Shown here: positions 36,570 through 43,975 of the stretch, in pieces
Layout of the letters: each line of letters begins with the position of its first letter
How positions within the stretch are numbered: position 1 is the first letter of the stretch
From: Pseudomonas palleroniana
Lineage (GTDB): Bacteria > Pseudomonadota > Gammaproteobacteria > Pseudomonadales > Pseudomonadaceae
Length of the DNA: 64,000 nt
Assembly (NCBI RefSeq): GCF_003031675.1
Contig: NZ_PYWX01000017.1
Coordinates: 1 to 64,000 of the forward strand
Reading direction: 5' to 3'
The notes under the pieces: generated by a model
The model's database searches: none
Told to the model about the DNA's origin: nothing
Seen by the model: only the letters and a program-made list of their open reading frames with translations
Position numbers and translations under genes: made by a program

Positions 36570-37055
36570 TTACGGGTTCACCGTCAGCGTTGGCGCTGCC
36601 ACGCTCAGGGAAACTACGGTGCAGTTGCCGGAAAGCGCCTGGTTGGCCGCAGACAGGGTTTTGCTGCTCGGGTTCCAGGCCACCGCAATGGTGGTAGGGC
36701 CGCAGTTGGTGGCAGGGATCGAGGAGATTTTGTAGCCGACGTTGGTCACGGTACCGGTGGTGCCCGTCGCCGCAGTCAGCACCCATGGCAGGTTGGTCAG
36801 CGTCGGCAACGCGCACAGGCCGCCACCGGTCAGGGTTGCGCCGTTGATGGAAGCCACGCCACCGCTGACGTTGCCGGTGAAGGTAATCCCGCAGGTCACC
36901 GCAGCCCCGAAGGAAGATGGCGATTTCACAACGATGGTGCCGGCGCTGGTAGAGAACGGACCGTCTGGGGAAACCGAAGCCGCACTGGCCATCGAAGCCG
37001 CGCCAAAGCACATTGCAAAAGAAGTTGCACAAACGAGGGTTTTCAAGCTTTTCAT
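36570..37055 (-). CDS. praB: PraB-like alkane-oxidation-associated secreted protein, copy 1
   Basis: A 161-residue exported protein with a signal peptide ending near SMASAAS (residues 21-27). The mature domain has four cysteines in the contexts VTCGITF, GLCALP, NCGPTT and GNCTVV, and the line LTNLPWVLTA. This matches the Pseudomonas PraA/PraB family, first linked to alkane oxidation (PraA promotes hexadecane use). The AAAAACAA run overlapping the ATG could be a Crc target. It is followed by a GC hairpin and lies 135 bases after the paralogue below, both oriented like alkB. Confidence 0.82.
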   Translation of the reverse strand: MKSLKTLVCATSFAMCFGAASMASAASVSPDGPFSTSAGTIVVKSPSSFGAAVTCGITFTGNVSGGVASINGATLTGGGLCALPTLTNLPWVLTAATGTTGTVTNVGYKISSIPATNCGPTTIAVAWNPSSKTLSAANQALSGNCTVVSLSVAAPTLTVNP

Positions 37056-37062
37056 TGTTTTT
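37055..37062 (-). promoter_or_regulatory. Candidate Hfq/Crc site at the praB start codon
   Basis: AAAAACAA, fitting AANAANAA, ends on the A of the start codon and follows the GAGG ribosome-binding site. Confidence 0.4.
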
Positions 37063-37074
37063 CCTCACATGTTA

Positions 37075-37093
37075 TGGCGAAGTCATTTCGCCA
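37075..37093. other. Small hairpin between the two praB genes
   Basis: TGGCGAA (37075-37081) and TTCGCCA (37087-37093) form a 7-bp stem with a 5-base loop in the 135-base gap. It may be an attenuator or a leader structure. There is no T-run. Confidence 0.35.
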
Positions 37094-37190
37094 GGGGTAA
37101 TGGCCATGAACGAGAGGTCACGGTGAAACTGCAGAACTTCCCTTTCCAGCCAAATCTCAATTCGATTACCACCGCATCTTTCGACTGTGT

Positions 37191-37685
37191 TTATTCAACC
37201 ACTTTGAAGTTGGGCGGCATCTTGATCGACACCGTCTTGATCTTGCAGTCCTCGCCGATCGGCACGTTGGCGGCTTCCAACTTGCCGGTGGCGTTATCCC
37301 AGGTGCCGTTGGCGGTCGAAGGACCGCACTTGCCGCCCAGGCCGAAGGCGTGCACATCCACGCTGATCTTCGACATGGAACCGCTTTGGGTATCTTTGGC
37401 GACCAGGATCCAGGGCAAGTTGATGGCTTCGACACGGCTGCATTTAAGGCCGCCATCGAACTCAACTTTGTCGACGTTCACCGACGCACCATCGGCCGCC
37501 ACTTTGCCGGCCACCTTGATGGTGCAGTCGGCGCTGATCAGGGCGCCCTTGGAAAAGCTGATCGGGCCTTGGGCCGTGAAGGCGCTGCCCGCAGGCTCGA
37601 TACGGGCAGCCTGGGCCTGTTGGTAGACAATCAGGCCGAGGGCGGCCAGCACGATATGAGTGGTGAACTTGGCAGCTGTTTGCAT
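37191..37685 (-). CDS. PraB-like secreted protein, copy 2
   Basis: A 164-residue exported protein with a signal peptide (THIVLAALGLIVYQQAQA). Its mature domain aligns by eye with the downstream PraB: four cysteines in ADCTIKV, LKCSRV, KCGPST and EDCKIKT, and INLPWILVA at the same place. The sequences are otherwise well diverged, so the duplication is not recent. The start at 37685 has GGAAGGA upstream. It lies 131 bases after alkB in the same direction, so alkB, this gene and praB may be one transcript or separate leaders. Confidence 0.78.
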   Translation of the reverse strand: MQTAAKFTTHIVLAALGLIVYQQAQAARIEPAGSAFTAQGPISFSKGALISADCTIKVAGKVAADGASVNVDKVEFDGGLKCSRVEAINLPWILVAKDTQSGSMSKISVDVHAFGLGGKCGPSTANGTWDNATGKLEAANVPIGEDCKIKTVSIKMPPNFKVVE

Positions 37686-37707
37686 GGTGCAGGTCCTTCC
37701 CTTGAAA

Positions 37708-37718
37708 TTATTTTTGTT
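37708..37718 (-). promoter_or_regulatory. Candidate Hfq/Crc site before the second PraB-like gene
   Basis: AACAAAAATAA on the coding strand includes AACAAAAA and AAAAATAA, 23-33 bases before the ATG and upstream of GGAAGGA. Confidence 0.4.
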
Positions 37719-37816
37719 CGGGTCAAACAACTCACTTGCATTCAATCTTTAAACTTTGGGCGATCGGAACCTGCGCAATACCTGGATCCCGAGTCAGCCC
37801 GACGACAAGGTTGCTA

Positions 37817-39097
37817 TCAGAACGGTGCCGTACCGTTCGCGTATTTCTCCAAATACTTCAGGCGTTTTGACGGCTGAAGATTGGTCAGGTGGATATCGCC
37901 GCCGTAATGATTCAGCACTCGATGATCCATGCGACGGCGCCACAAGTACGGCACATAAGCCCAGACAATCATGCTCGCGTATCCATAAGGCAGTTGCGGT
38001 GACTCATCGAAGTGACGTAACGACTGATAACTGCGTGTGGGGTTGGCATGGTGATCGGAGTGCCGTTGCAGTTGGAACAGAAAGATATTGGTGACAATCC
38101 GATTACTGTTCCACGAGTGCCGAGGCGAACAGCGCTCATAACGGCCGTTGGGCAACTTCTGGCGTTTAAGGCCGTAGTGTTCGACGTAGTTCACCACTTC
38201 CAGCAACGAGAACCCGTAGACACCCTGGATGATCAGGAAAGGAATCACGGCGACGCCAAGCCACACAATCATCGCGCCCCACAACACCACGCTGTACAGC
38301 CACGCGCTGAGGACAGCGTTCTTCCAATGCAAGGCCGGCAAGCCGAGTTTGCGCAAGCGCTCGCGCTCCAGGTTCCAGGCCGAGCGGGCGCTGAACCAAA
38401 CCGAGCGTGGCAGGAACGCCCAGAAGCTCTCACCCAGGCGCGAGCTGGCCGGGTCTTCGGGGGTCGCGACCCGCACGTGGTGGCCGCGGTTGTGTTCGGT
38501 GTAGAAGTGCCCGTAGAACGTCGGCGCCAGGGTCACCTTGGCGAGAAACACTTCCAGGGGTTTGGGTTTGTGCCCCAACTCGTGGGCGGTATTGATCGCA
38601 ATGCCGGTGGCGGCGCCGGTGGACAGTGCCATGCCCAGATAAGTGAACCAACTTACCGATCCATGCAGCTGCGTGCGTGCAGTGAGGTAGCTGGCGGCCT
38701 GGGCCGGCCAGCTCGACGGGTCGAGGTGCGCGGTGGCCTGCAACAGGCCGCCCTGAATGATCCAGTCGATACCGCCCGCCGCCAGCCAACCGGTGATCAC
38801 CACCGAAGCAATGACGAACACGACGCCGGTGTAAACGATCCAGCGGTAATAGCTTTGCGATTCAAGGTGGTTGACGGCGGATTCAGGCGGGTTGCTGACA
38901 TCTTCACCCAGCAGGCCATCGATCAACGGGATCAGGCCGAAGATGACCAGGACACCGACCCACCACAGTTGTTGCACACCGGTGGTGATGGCCAGCGCAC
39001 CAGAGAGCAATGGGGTAGCCAGAGGCATGATGCCAAGCCACCACAAGTGGCGCTTGCCGTCGGTCCAGACGTTGGAAGTGGCCAGGGACTGATTCAT
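37817..39097 (-). CDS. alkB: Alkane 1-monooxygenase AlkB
   Basis: A 426-residue integral membrane diiron hydroxylase converting n-alkanes to 1-alkanols, with electrons from rubredoxin. All histidine clusters are present: HELGHK at 172-177, EHNRGHH at 201-207, the intermediate NYVEHYGLKR near 310 and QRHSDHHANPTR near 345. About six membrane helices are visible. The first His box sits about 35 residues later than in the well-studied GPo1 enzyme because of an extra segment around residues 115-150. GGAGG precedes the ATG at 39097, and the upstream frame extension is rejected. No rubredoxin or rubredoxin reductase gene is in the window. The upstream 39098-39415 is AT-rich and non-coding and must hold its promoter. 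Confidence 0.95.
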   Translation of the reverse strand: MNQSLATSNVWTDGKRHLWWLGIMPLATPLLSGALAITTGVQQLWWVGVLVIFGLIPLIDGLLGEDVSNPPESAVNHLESQSYYRWIVYTGVVFVIASVVITGWLAAGGIDWIIQGGLLQATAHLDPSSWPAQAASYLTARTQLHGSVSWFTYLGMALSTGAATGIAINTAHELGHKPKPLEVFLAKVTLAPTFYGHFYTEHNRGHHVRVATPEDPASSRLGESFWAFLPRSVWFSARSAWNLERERLRKLGLPALHWKNAVLSAWLYSVVLWGAMIVWLGVAVIPFLIIQGVYGFSLLEVVNYVEHYGLKRQKLPNGRYERCSPRHSWNSNRIVTNIFLFQLQRHSDHHANPTRSYQSLRHFDESPQLPYGYASMIVWAYVPYLWRRRMDHRVLNHYGGDIHLTNLQPSKRLKYLEKYANGTAPF

Positions 39098-39239
39098 GGC
39101 AACCTCCGTACGAGACCGGTGGCGGGGGTGACAAATCGAGCGGACAACAGGTTCACGGAGCGCAGACTGCCCCGGAAAACCAACCATGCGATAAAAGGCG
39201 TTTTTTTCATTATTTTATTCGCTCTTAGGCATTTCAAAA

Positions 39240-39285
39240 ATTGTTTCAAATTAGATATTGAAATAATTTTTTTAAATAAATAGCG
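39240..39285. promoter_or_regulatory. AT-rich repeat-bearing alkB promoter region
   Basis: The stretch carries TTGTTTCAAATTAG, ATTGAAATAATT and TTTAAATAAAT, giving repeated TTTCAAA/TTGAAA half-sites and imperfect inverted arms 145-190 bases before alkB. Similar elements precede fadE and the flavin monooxygenase operon. Confidence 0.35.
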
Positions 39286-39415
39286 CGGAATCGTTAGGTC
39301 GTCAACTAATTTCTAAGGGCCTTTTGGACGTGACCGAGCAGTCCCTTTTCCGGCTCCCGGGTCAGGTGTCTAGGGCAAGCATTGACGCCGCCGAACCGCA
39401 GGTTCGATTGCAAAA

Positions 39416-40414
39416 TTATTGACTCGCCAGGGCAAACGGCGGATGCAGCACCGTGGCGCTTTGCAGTGGCCGCACGCGTTTGGCGATCTGCTCCACCACC
39501 GCAGCGACCCGCTCGGTAGCGGTGATCGGCAACATATGGCCACGCCCTTCCACCACCTGCAGTTTCAGCCCTGGCACCTTGCTGGCCAGGGCCTGGCCGT
39601 GCTTCTGGAAGTCGAGCACCTTGTCCCGCGCACCATAGATCAACCCGATGGGCAGGCTCAGTTGCGGGTAGCGCTTGACCATATCCGGCAGGTCATCGTT
39701 GACCCGATTGATCTCGGTAGAAGCGGCGTAGAAGTTGTCGGGACGCATGCCCAGCAACCCGCCACCGCGTGTGGCGAAATCCGTAGGCGGAGCATCCGGA
39801 GCAAACACCCCGTTGACCACCGCCCTCTGGGTCAGCAGGCCGATGGGCATCGTCAGGGTGTGCGACAGCCAACGACGCAACCAGGCCGGGCGCACCGCCA
39901 ATGACAGGAACACCGGCGGCAACATACGTTGCGGATGGGTCAGCGGTGCCACGAGGACCAGGCCGCTGACCGCATGGGGATGATCGAGCGCCAGCGCCAG
40001 GGCGATCGCGCCGCCCAGGGAATGCCCAAGCACCAGTGGTTTATCCAGGTCCAGGGTCTTGATGAACGCGGCTATTTGTCGAGCCTGGGCCGGCAGGTCC
40101 GGCGCGGTACCGCTATGCCGGGTGGAATAACCCGAGCCCGGGCGATCGAGCGTGATCACCCGAAAACGCTCACGCAACTGGCCGGACAAGGCGTAGGTCA
40201 GGTTGCGGCTGCTGCCCATCAGCCCGTGAATCATCACCAGCGGTGGGCCTTTGCCTTCTTCTACATAATGAAAGCGCTCGCCATCGACCTCCACGAAACG
40301 CCCGTTGATCGGAACAGCCGCTTCAATACGCCGGGTCATCCAGGCGCTGAAACCCCATAACACAACGCTTGCCCCCACACACACAGCCGCAGCGACAACC
40401 CATTCGACAGCCAT
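39416..40414 (-). CDS. Membrane-anchored alpha/beta hydrolase
   Basis: A 332-residue hydrolase with an N-terminal membrane helix (residues 3-22). The fold shows the oxyanion loop HGLMGSS near residue 67, the nucleophile elbow GHSLGGAIAL near 137, an acid in GARDKVLDF near 265 and the catalytic His in EGRGHML near 293. This arrangement fits an esterase or lipase-like enzyme facing the membrane. It diverges from the flavin monooxygenase operon and may hydrolyse esters produced or consumed in the same pathway (inference). GAGG lies nine bases before the ATG at 40414. Longer in-frame starts (for example 40477) lack good signals. Confidence 0.82.
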   Translation of the reverse strand: MAVEWVVAAAVCVGASVVLWGFSAWMTRRIEAAVPINGRFVEVDGERFHYVEEGKGPPLVMIHGLMGSSRNLTYALSGQLRERFRVITLDRPGSGYSTRHSGTAPDLPAQARQIAAFIKTLDLDKPLVLGHSLGGAIALALALDHPHAVSGLVLVAPLTHPQRMLPPVFLSLAVRPAWLRRWLSHTLTMPIGLLTQRAVVNGVFAPDAPPTDFATRGGGLLGMRPDNFYAASTEINRVNDDLPDMVKRYPQLSLPIGLIYGARDKVLDFQKHGQALASKVPGLKLQVVEGRGHMLPITATERVAAVVEQIAKRVRPLQSATVLHPPFALASQ

Positions 40415-40580
40415 AGCTCGGTCCTCTGCTTCCCTGCTGCTGGCGACCCGACCGGTATTGATCAAGGCCTCAGCCATCGTCCACACCCTGGACTTGAACC
40501 TCATGCAGACCCTACTCGTCCGTCGGACAAAGTCGGACCTGCGCAACAAGGTCCTAGCGTAAGCGATATTTTCAGGTAGA

Positions 40581-40613
40581 TTATTTAAAATCTTTTTTAA
40601 AATAATTAATTCA
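40581..40613. promoter_or_regulatory. AT-rich inverted repeat in the divergent promoter
   Basis: ATTATTTAAAA (40581-40591) faces TTTTTTAAAATAATTAAT (from about 40594), an imperfect inverted repeat with one offset base, between the hydrolase and monooxygenase genes. The 277-base gap 40415-40691 must contain both promoters. Confidence 0.4.
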
Positions 40614-40649
40614 ATTTTCCTTTGCAATGGTGTTCTATCCAAAAGACAC

Positions 40650-40657
40650 AACAAAAA
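40650..40657 (+). promoter_or_regulatory. Candidate Hfq/Crc site in the monooxygenase leader
   Basis: AACAAAAA lies directly before CAGGAG, the ribosome-binding site of the seven-codon leader frame at 40672. Confidence 0.45.
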
Positions 40658-40671
40658 CAGGAGCACAACCG

Positions 40672-40695
40672 ATGCCCACGAAGGACAAGCTATGA
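40672..40695 (+). CDS. Seven-codon leader peptide MPTKDKL
   Basis: ATG at 40672 has CAGGAG 8-13 bases upstream and reads MPTKDKL before a TGA whose bases overlap the monooxygenase ATG as ATGA. The internal AAGGA serves the main gene. The frame could couple monooxygenase translation to the leader, with the upstream AACAAAAA motif controlling both. Too short for homology, so it may be chance. Confidence 0.4.
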   Translation: MPTKDKL

Positions 40696-42230
40696 ATGCC
40701 TACAGCGACGCCATCGATATCGCCATCATCGGCTCAGGGTTCGCCGGGCTGTGCATGGCGATCAAACTCAAGGAGGCCGGGGTCACCGACTTCCTGATCG
40801 CCGAGCAAGCCGAGACCCTCGGCGGCACCTGGCGTGACAACCATTACCCTGGCTGCGCCTGCGACGTGCAGTCCCATGTGTACTCGTTTTCCTTTGCCCC
40901 CAACCCGGACTGGACCCGGCAATTTGCCCCGCAGCCGGAGATCCGCGCGTACCTGGAGCATTGCGCCCGGCGTTATGAGCTGGCGTCCTTCCTGCGTTTT
41001 GGCATGGGCCTGCAACGCGCCGTGTTCGATGAACAGCAGCAACGCTGGCAGCTCAGCTTCAGCAATGGACGACACATCAATGCGCGCGTGCTGATTTCGG
41101 GCATGGGCGGCCTGTCGCGCCCGGCGCTGCCGGATATTCCCGGGCTGGACAGCTTCAAAGGCAAGCGCTTCCACTCCCAGCAGTGGGACCACGCCTATTC
41201 ATTGCGGGGCAAGCGCGTGGCGGTGATCGGCACCGGGGCCAGCGCCATTCAGTTCGTACCGCAGATCGCGCCGCTGGTGGCTCATCTGCAGCTGTTTCAA
41301 CGCACACCGCCGTGGATCATGCCCAAACCGGACCGAAACATTTCGCGCTTCGAGCGCTGGGCGTTCAAGCACCTGCCGTTCACGCAGCGGCTGGTGCGCG
41401 GCGCGTATTATTGGGCGCTGGAAGGGCGTGTGCTCGGCTTCGCCCGGCACCCGCGCCTGATGAAAATGGTGCAGAAAATCGCCCTGCGCCACCTGCACAA
41501 ACAAGTCACCCGCCCTTCCCTGCGCAAAACCCTGACGCCGGATTACACCATCGGCTGCAAGCGCGTGCTGATCTCCAACGACTATTACCCGGCGCTCTCG
41601 CGCAGCAATGTCGAGGTCATCACCGACAGTGTGCTGCGTATCGAAGCCGACGGCGTGATCACCCGTGACGGTATCAAGCACCCGGCCGATTGCCTGATCT
41701 TTGGCACCGGTTTCCAGGCCACCGACCCATTGCCTCGGGACTGCATCATCGGCCGCGACGGGATCGACCTGATGGACACCTGGCGCGAGGGCGCCCATGC
41801 CTACAAAGGCACCACCGTGCCGGGCTACCCGAACCTGTTCCTGATCGTCGGCCCCAACACCGGGCTGGGCCATAACTCGATGATTCTGATGATCGAGGCC
41901 CAGGTCAGCTACATCCTCGATGCCCTCAAGCAGATGCGGCGTCATCACATCGCCACAGTGGACATCAAGCCCGCCGTCGAAGATGCCTATAACCGTCGGT
42001 TGCAGGACAAGCTCAAGCGCACCATCTGGAACACCGGTGGCTGCCGCAGCTGGTACCTCGACCCGCGTACCGGCAAGAACACCACCTTGTGGCCCGGTTC
42101 GACCTGGCGCTTTAAACAGGTGACCCGCCAATTCGCGCTCAAGGATTACGTCACCCATCCGATCGCGACCAGCCCCTCCCTCCATCCGGTTCCAGCGCCC
42201 CACTCCCGCGCAGAAGGCAGCCTGTCATGA
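40692..42230 (+). CDS. Flavin-containing monooxygenase (AlmA/Baeyer-Villiger type)
   Basis: A 512-residue FAD and NADPH enzyme. The FAD-binding GSGFAGLCMAIKL starts at residue 15, followed by ETLGGTWRDNHYPGCACDVQ near 40-60. The Baeyer-Villiger-like fingerprint appears as FKGKRFHSQQWDH near 155-167, and the NADPH Rossmann GTGASAIQFVPQI near 180. The C-terminus has GLGHNSMILMIEAQVSYI. Proteins of this size and motif set include AlmA long-chain alkane hydroxylases and ketone or fatty-ester oxidants. Proximity to AlkB favours very-long-chain alkane or alkanone oxidation, but sequence alone does not settle it. AAGGA precedes the ATG, and the stop overlaps the SDR gene by ATGA. Confidence 0.88.
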   Translation: MNAYSDAIDIAIIGSGFAGLCMAIKLKEAGVTDFLIAEQAETLGGTWRDNHYPGCACDVQSHVYSFSFAPNPDWTRQFAPQPEIRAYLEHCARRYELASFLRFGMGLQRAVFDEQQQRWQLSFSNGRHINARVLISGMGGLSRPALPDIPGLDSFKGKRFHSQQWDHAYSLRGKRVAVIGTGASAIQFVPQIAPLVAHLQLFQRTPPWIMPKPDRNISRFERWAFKHLPFTQRLVRGAYYWALEGRVLGFARHPRLMKMVQKIALRHLHKQVTRPSLRKTLTPDYTIGCKRVLISNDYYPALSRSNVEVITDSVLRIEADGVITRDGIKHPADCLIFGTGFQATDPLPRDCIIGRDGIDLMDTWREGAHAYKGTTVPGYPNLFLIVGPNTGLGHNSMILMIEAQVSYILDALKQMRRHHIATVDIKPAVEDAYNRRLQDKLKRTIWNTGGCRSWYLDPRTGKNTTLWPGSTWRFKQVTRQFALKDYVTHPIATSPSLHPVPAPHSRAEGSLS

Positions 42231-43117
42231 AGTCATTCAACGGCCGCGTGGCGGCAATCACCGGCGCGGCATCCGGCATGGGCCGCGCATTGGCCTTGGC
42301 CCTGGCGCGGGAAGGCTGCCACCTGGCACTCGCCGATAAGAACAGCCAGGGCCTGGAGCAGACACTGGCGCTGGTCCGGACCTCGAACTCGTCGCCGGTG
42401 ACGGTCACCACGCAGGTGCTGGATGTGTCCGATCGCCAAGCGATGGAGGCCTGGGCCGACCGTTGCGTCGCCGACCATGGACAGGTCAACCTGATCTTCA
42501 ACAATGCCGGGGTGGCGCTGTCGAGCACCGTCGAAGGCGTGGACTACGCTGACATGGAGTGGATCGTCAACATCAACTTCTGGGGCGTGGTGCACGGCAC
42601 CAAGGCGTTTCTGCCGCACCTCAAAGCCAGCGGCGATGGGCATGTGATCAACACTTCCAGCGTATTCGGCTTGTTCGCCCAGCCCGGCATGAGTGGCTAC
42701 AACGCCACCAAGTTCGCCGTGCGCGGCTTTACCGAAGCCTTGCGCCAGGAACTTGACCTGCAGCGTTGCGGCGTCTCGGCCACCTGCGTGCACCCCGGCG
42801 GCATCCGCACCGACATCTGCCGCAGCAGCCGTATCGACGCCAACATGACCGGCTTTCTCATCCACAGCGAACAACAGGCCCGCGCCGATTTTGAAAAGTT
42901 GTTCATCACCGACGCCGATCAGGCTGCCAAGGTGATTTTGCACGGCATCCGCAAAAACAAACGCCGCGTGCTGATCGGCCGTGACGCCTACTTCCTCGAC
43001 CTGCTCGCCCGTTGCCTGCCGGCGGCCTATCAAGCGCTCGTGGTCGTCGCCAGCAAACGCATGGCCCCCAAGCCACGCAGGCCGGTGTTTGAAACCAACG
43101 ACGAGCCCCGTCACTGA
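42227..43117 (+). CDS. Short-chain dehydrogenase/reductase
   Basis: A 296-residue classical SDR. The cofactor motif TGAASGMGRALALALAREG starts near residue 12, NNAG near 91, the catalytic YNATKFAVRGF near 158, and PGGIRTDI after it. The C-terminal 40 residues are longer and more basic than in a minimal SDR and contain a hydrophobic stretch (LDLLARCLPAAYQALVVVA) that may bind the membrane. It should oxidise an alcohol or reduce a ketone produced by the coupled monooxygenase. ATGA overlap with that gene shows operon structure. Confidence 0.9.
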   Translation: MKSFNGRVAAITGAASGMGRALALALAREGCHLALADKNSQGLEQTLALVRTSNSSPVTVTTQVLDVSDRQAMEAWADRCVADHGQVNLIFNNAGVALSSTVEGVDYADMEWIVNINFWGVVHGTKAFLPHLKASGDGHVINTSSVFGLFAQPGMSGYNATKFAVRGFTEALRQELDLQRCGVSATCVHPGGIRTDICRSSRIDANMTGFLIHSEQQARADFEKLFITDADQAAKVILHGIRKNKRRVLIGRDAYFLDLLARCLPAAYQALVVVASKRMAPKPRRPVFETNDEPRH

Positions 43118-43132
43118 ACAGGAGAACGCACC

Positions 43133-43975
43133 ATGCTGCCGATCCGCCGCGATATCCGTTTTGCCTTGCCTGCCGAGCGCATCAAGAACTGGCATGAACA
43201 AGGCCCGTTCATCACCCACTTCTTCAATGCCTTGTCATTGTTGTTTCCTCAGGGCGAGCTGTTTTTCATGGACAGTGTGCGCCACTACCGCTCACAGATT
43301 GAAGATCCCGCCTTGAAGGCCGAGATCCAGGGATTTATCGGCCAGGAGGCGATGCACAGCCGCGAACACGTGGCCTACAACGATCTGCTGCAAGCGGCCG
43401 GGTTGCCGGCACACACCCTCGACCGTCGTCTCAAATTCATCCTCGACCTGCAGAAAAAACACCTGCCGCCTTCGTTCAACCTGGCGGTGACCATCGCCCT
43501 TGAGCACTACACCGCGATGCTTGCGGAGATTCTGCTCAGCGACCCGTCGCGCTTTGGCGACTCGCTCAAGGGCTACCAGCAAATGTGGTATTGGCACGCC
43601 TTCGAAGAAACCGAACACAAGGCGGTGGCGTTCGATGTGTGGAACGCAGTGATCAAGCCCGGCCCACTGCGCTACCTGTTGCGCACCGGCACCATGCTTA
43701 CCACGACGGTGCTGTTCTGGTTGGTGGTGTTTGATTTTCACCTGCGCCTGCTGCTGGCCGATCGCACCTCAGGCGGGCACTTGAAGGGTTTCTGGCGCAT
43801 GCTCAAGTTTTTGTACGGTCCCAAAGGGGTGTTCCCGCGCATGCTGCGGCCATGGCTGCATTACTTCAAACCGGGCTTTCACCCCTGGGATCACGACAAC
43901 CGCGCACGCCTGGCGGGCATCGATAACCTGCTCGACGAGATAGAACGCACGCGACGCGGTTACGAATCGGCCTAG
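43133..43975 (+). CDS. Predicted metal-dependent hydrolase (PF10118 type)
   Basis: A 280-residue protein with the pattern of the Metal_hydrol family: conserved His/Glu positions in FIGQEAMHSREHVAYND near residues 63-80, ALEHYTAMLAEILL near 123, and WHAFEETEHKAVAFDVW near 155-172. These suggest a ferritin-like dimetal site. A hydrophobic segment (TTTVLFWLVVFDFHLRLLLA) follows. AGGAG lies nine bases before the ATG, 15 bases after the SDR stop. In other bacteria it also accompanies flavin monooxygenase and SDR genes. Its reaction is unknown. The three-gene set ends convergently, overlapping the EAL gene by three bases. Confidence 0.82.
   Translation: MLPIRRDIRFALPAERIKNWHEQGPFITHFFNALSLLFPQGELFFMDSVRHYRSQIEDPALKAEIQGFIGQEAMHSREHVAYNDLLQAAGLPAHTLDRRLKFILDLQKKHLPPSFNLAVTIALEHYTAMLAEILLSDPSRFGDSLKGYQQMWYWHAFEETEHKAVAFDVWNAVIKPGPLRYLLRTGTMLTTTVLFWLVVFDFHLRLLLADRTSGGHLKGFWRMLKFLYGPKGVFPRMLRPWLHYFKPGFHPWDHDNRARLAGIDNLLDEIERTRRGYESA

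Noticed and set aside
38048..39283. 411-residue plus-strand frame opposite alkB
   Set aside because: Antisense to the AlkB histidine boxes, with no ribosome-binding site and no domain features.
39390..39404. CGAACC/GGTTCG hairpin as terminator of the alpha/beta hydrolase gene
   Set aside because: A 6-bp stem with a 3-base loop and no T-run in either direction. Too weak to call.
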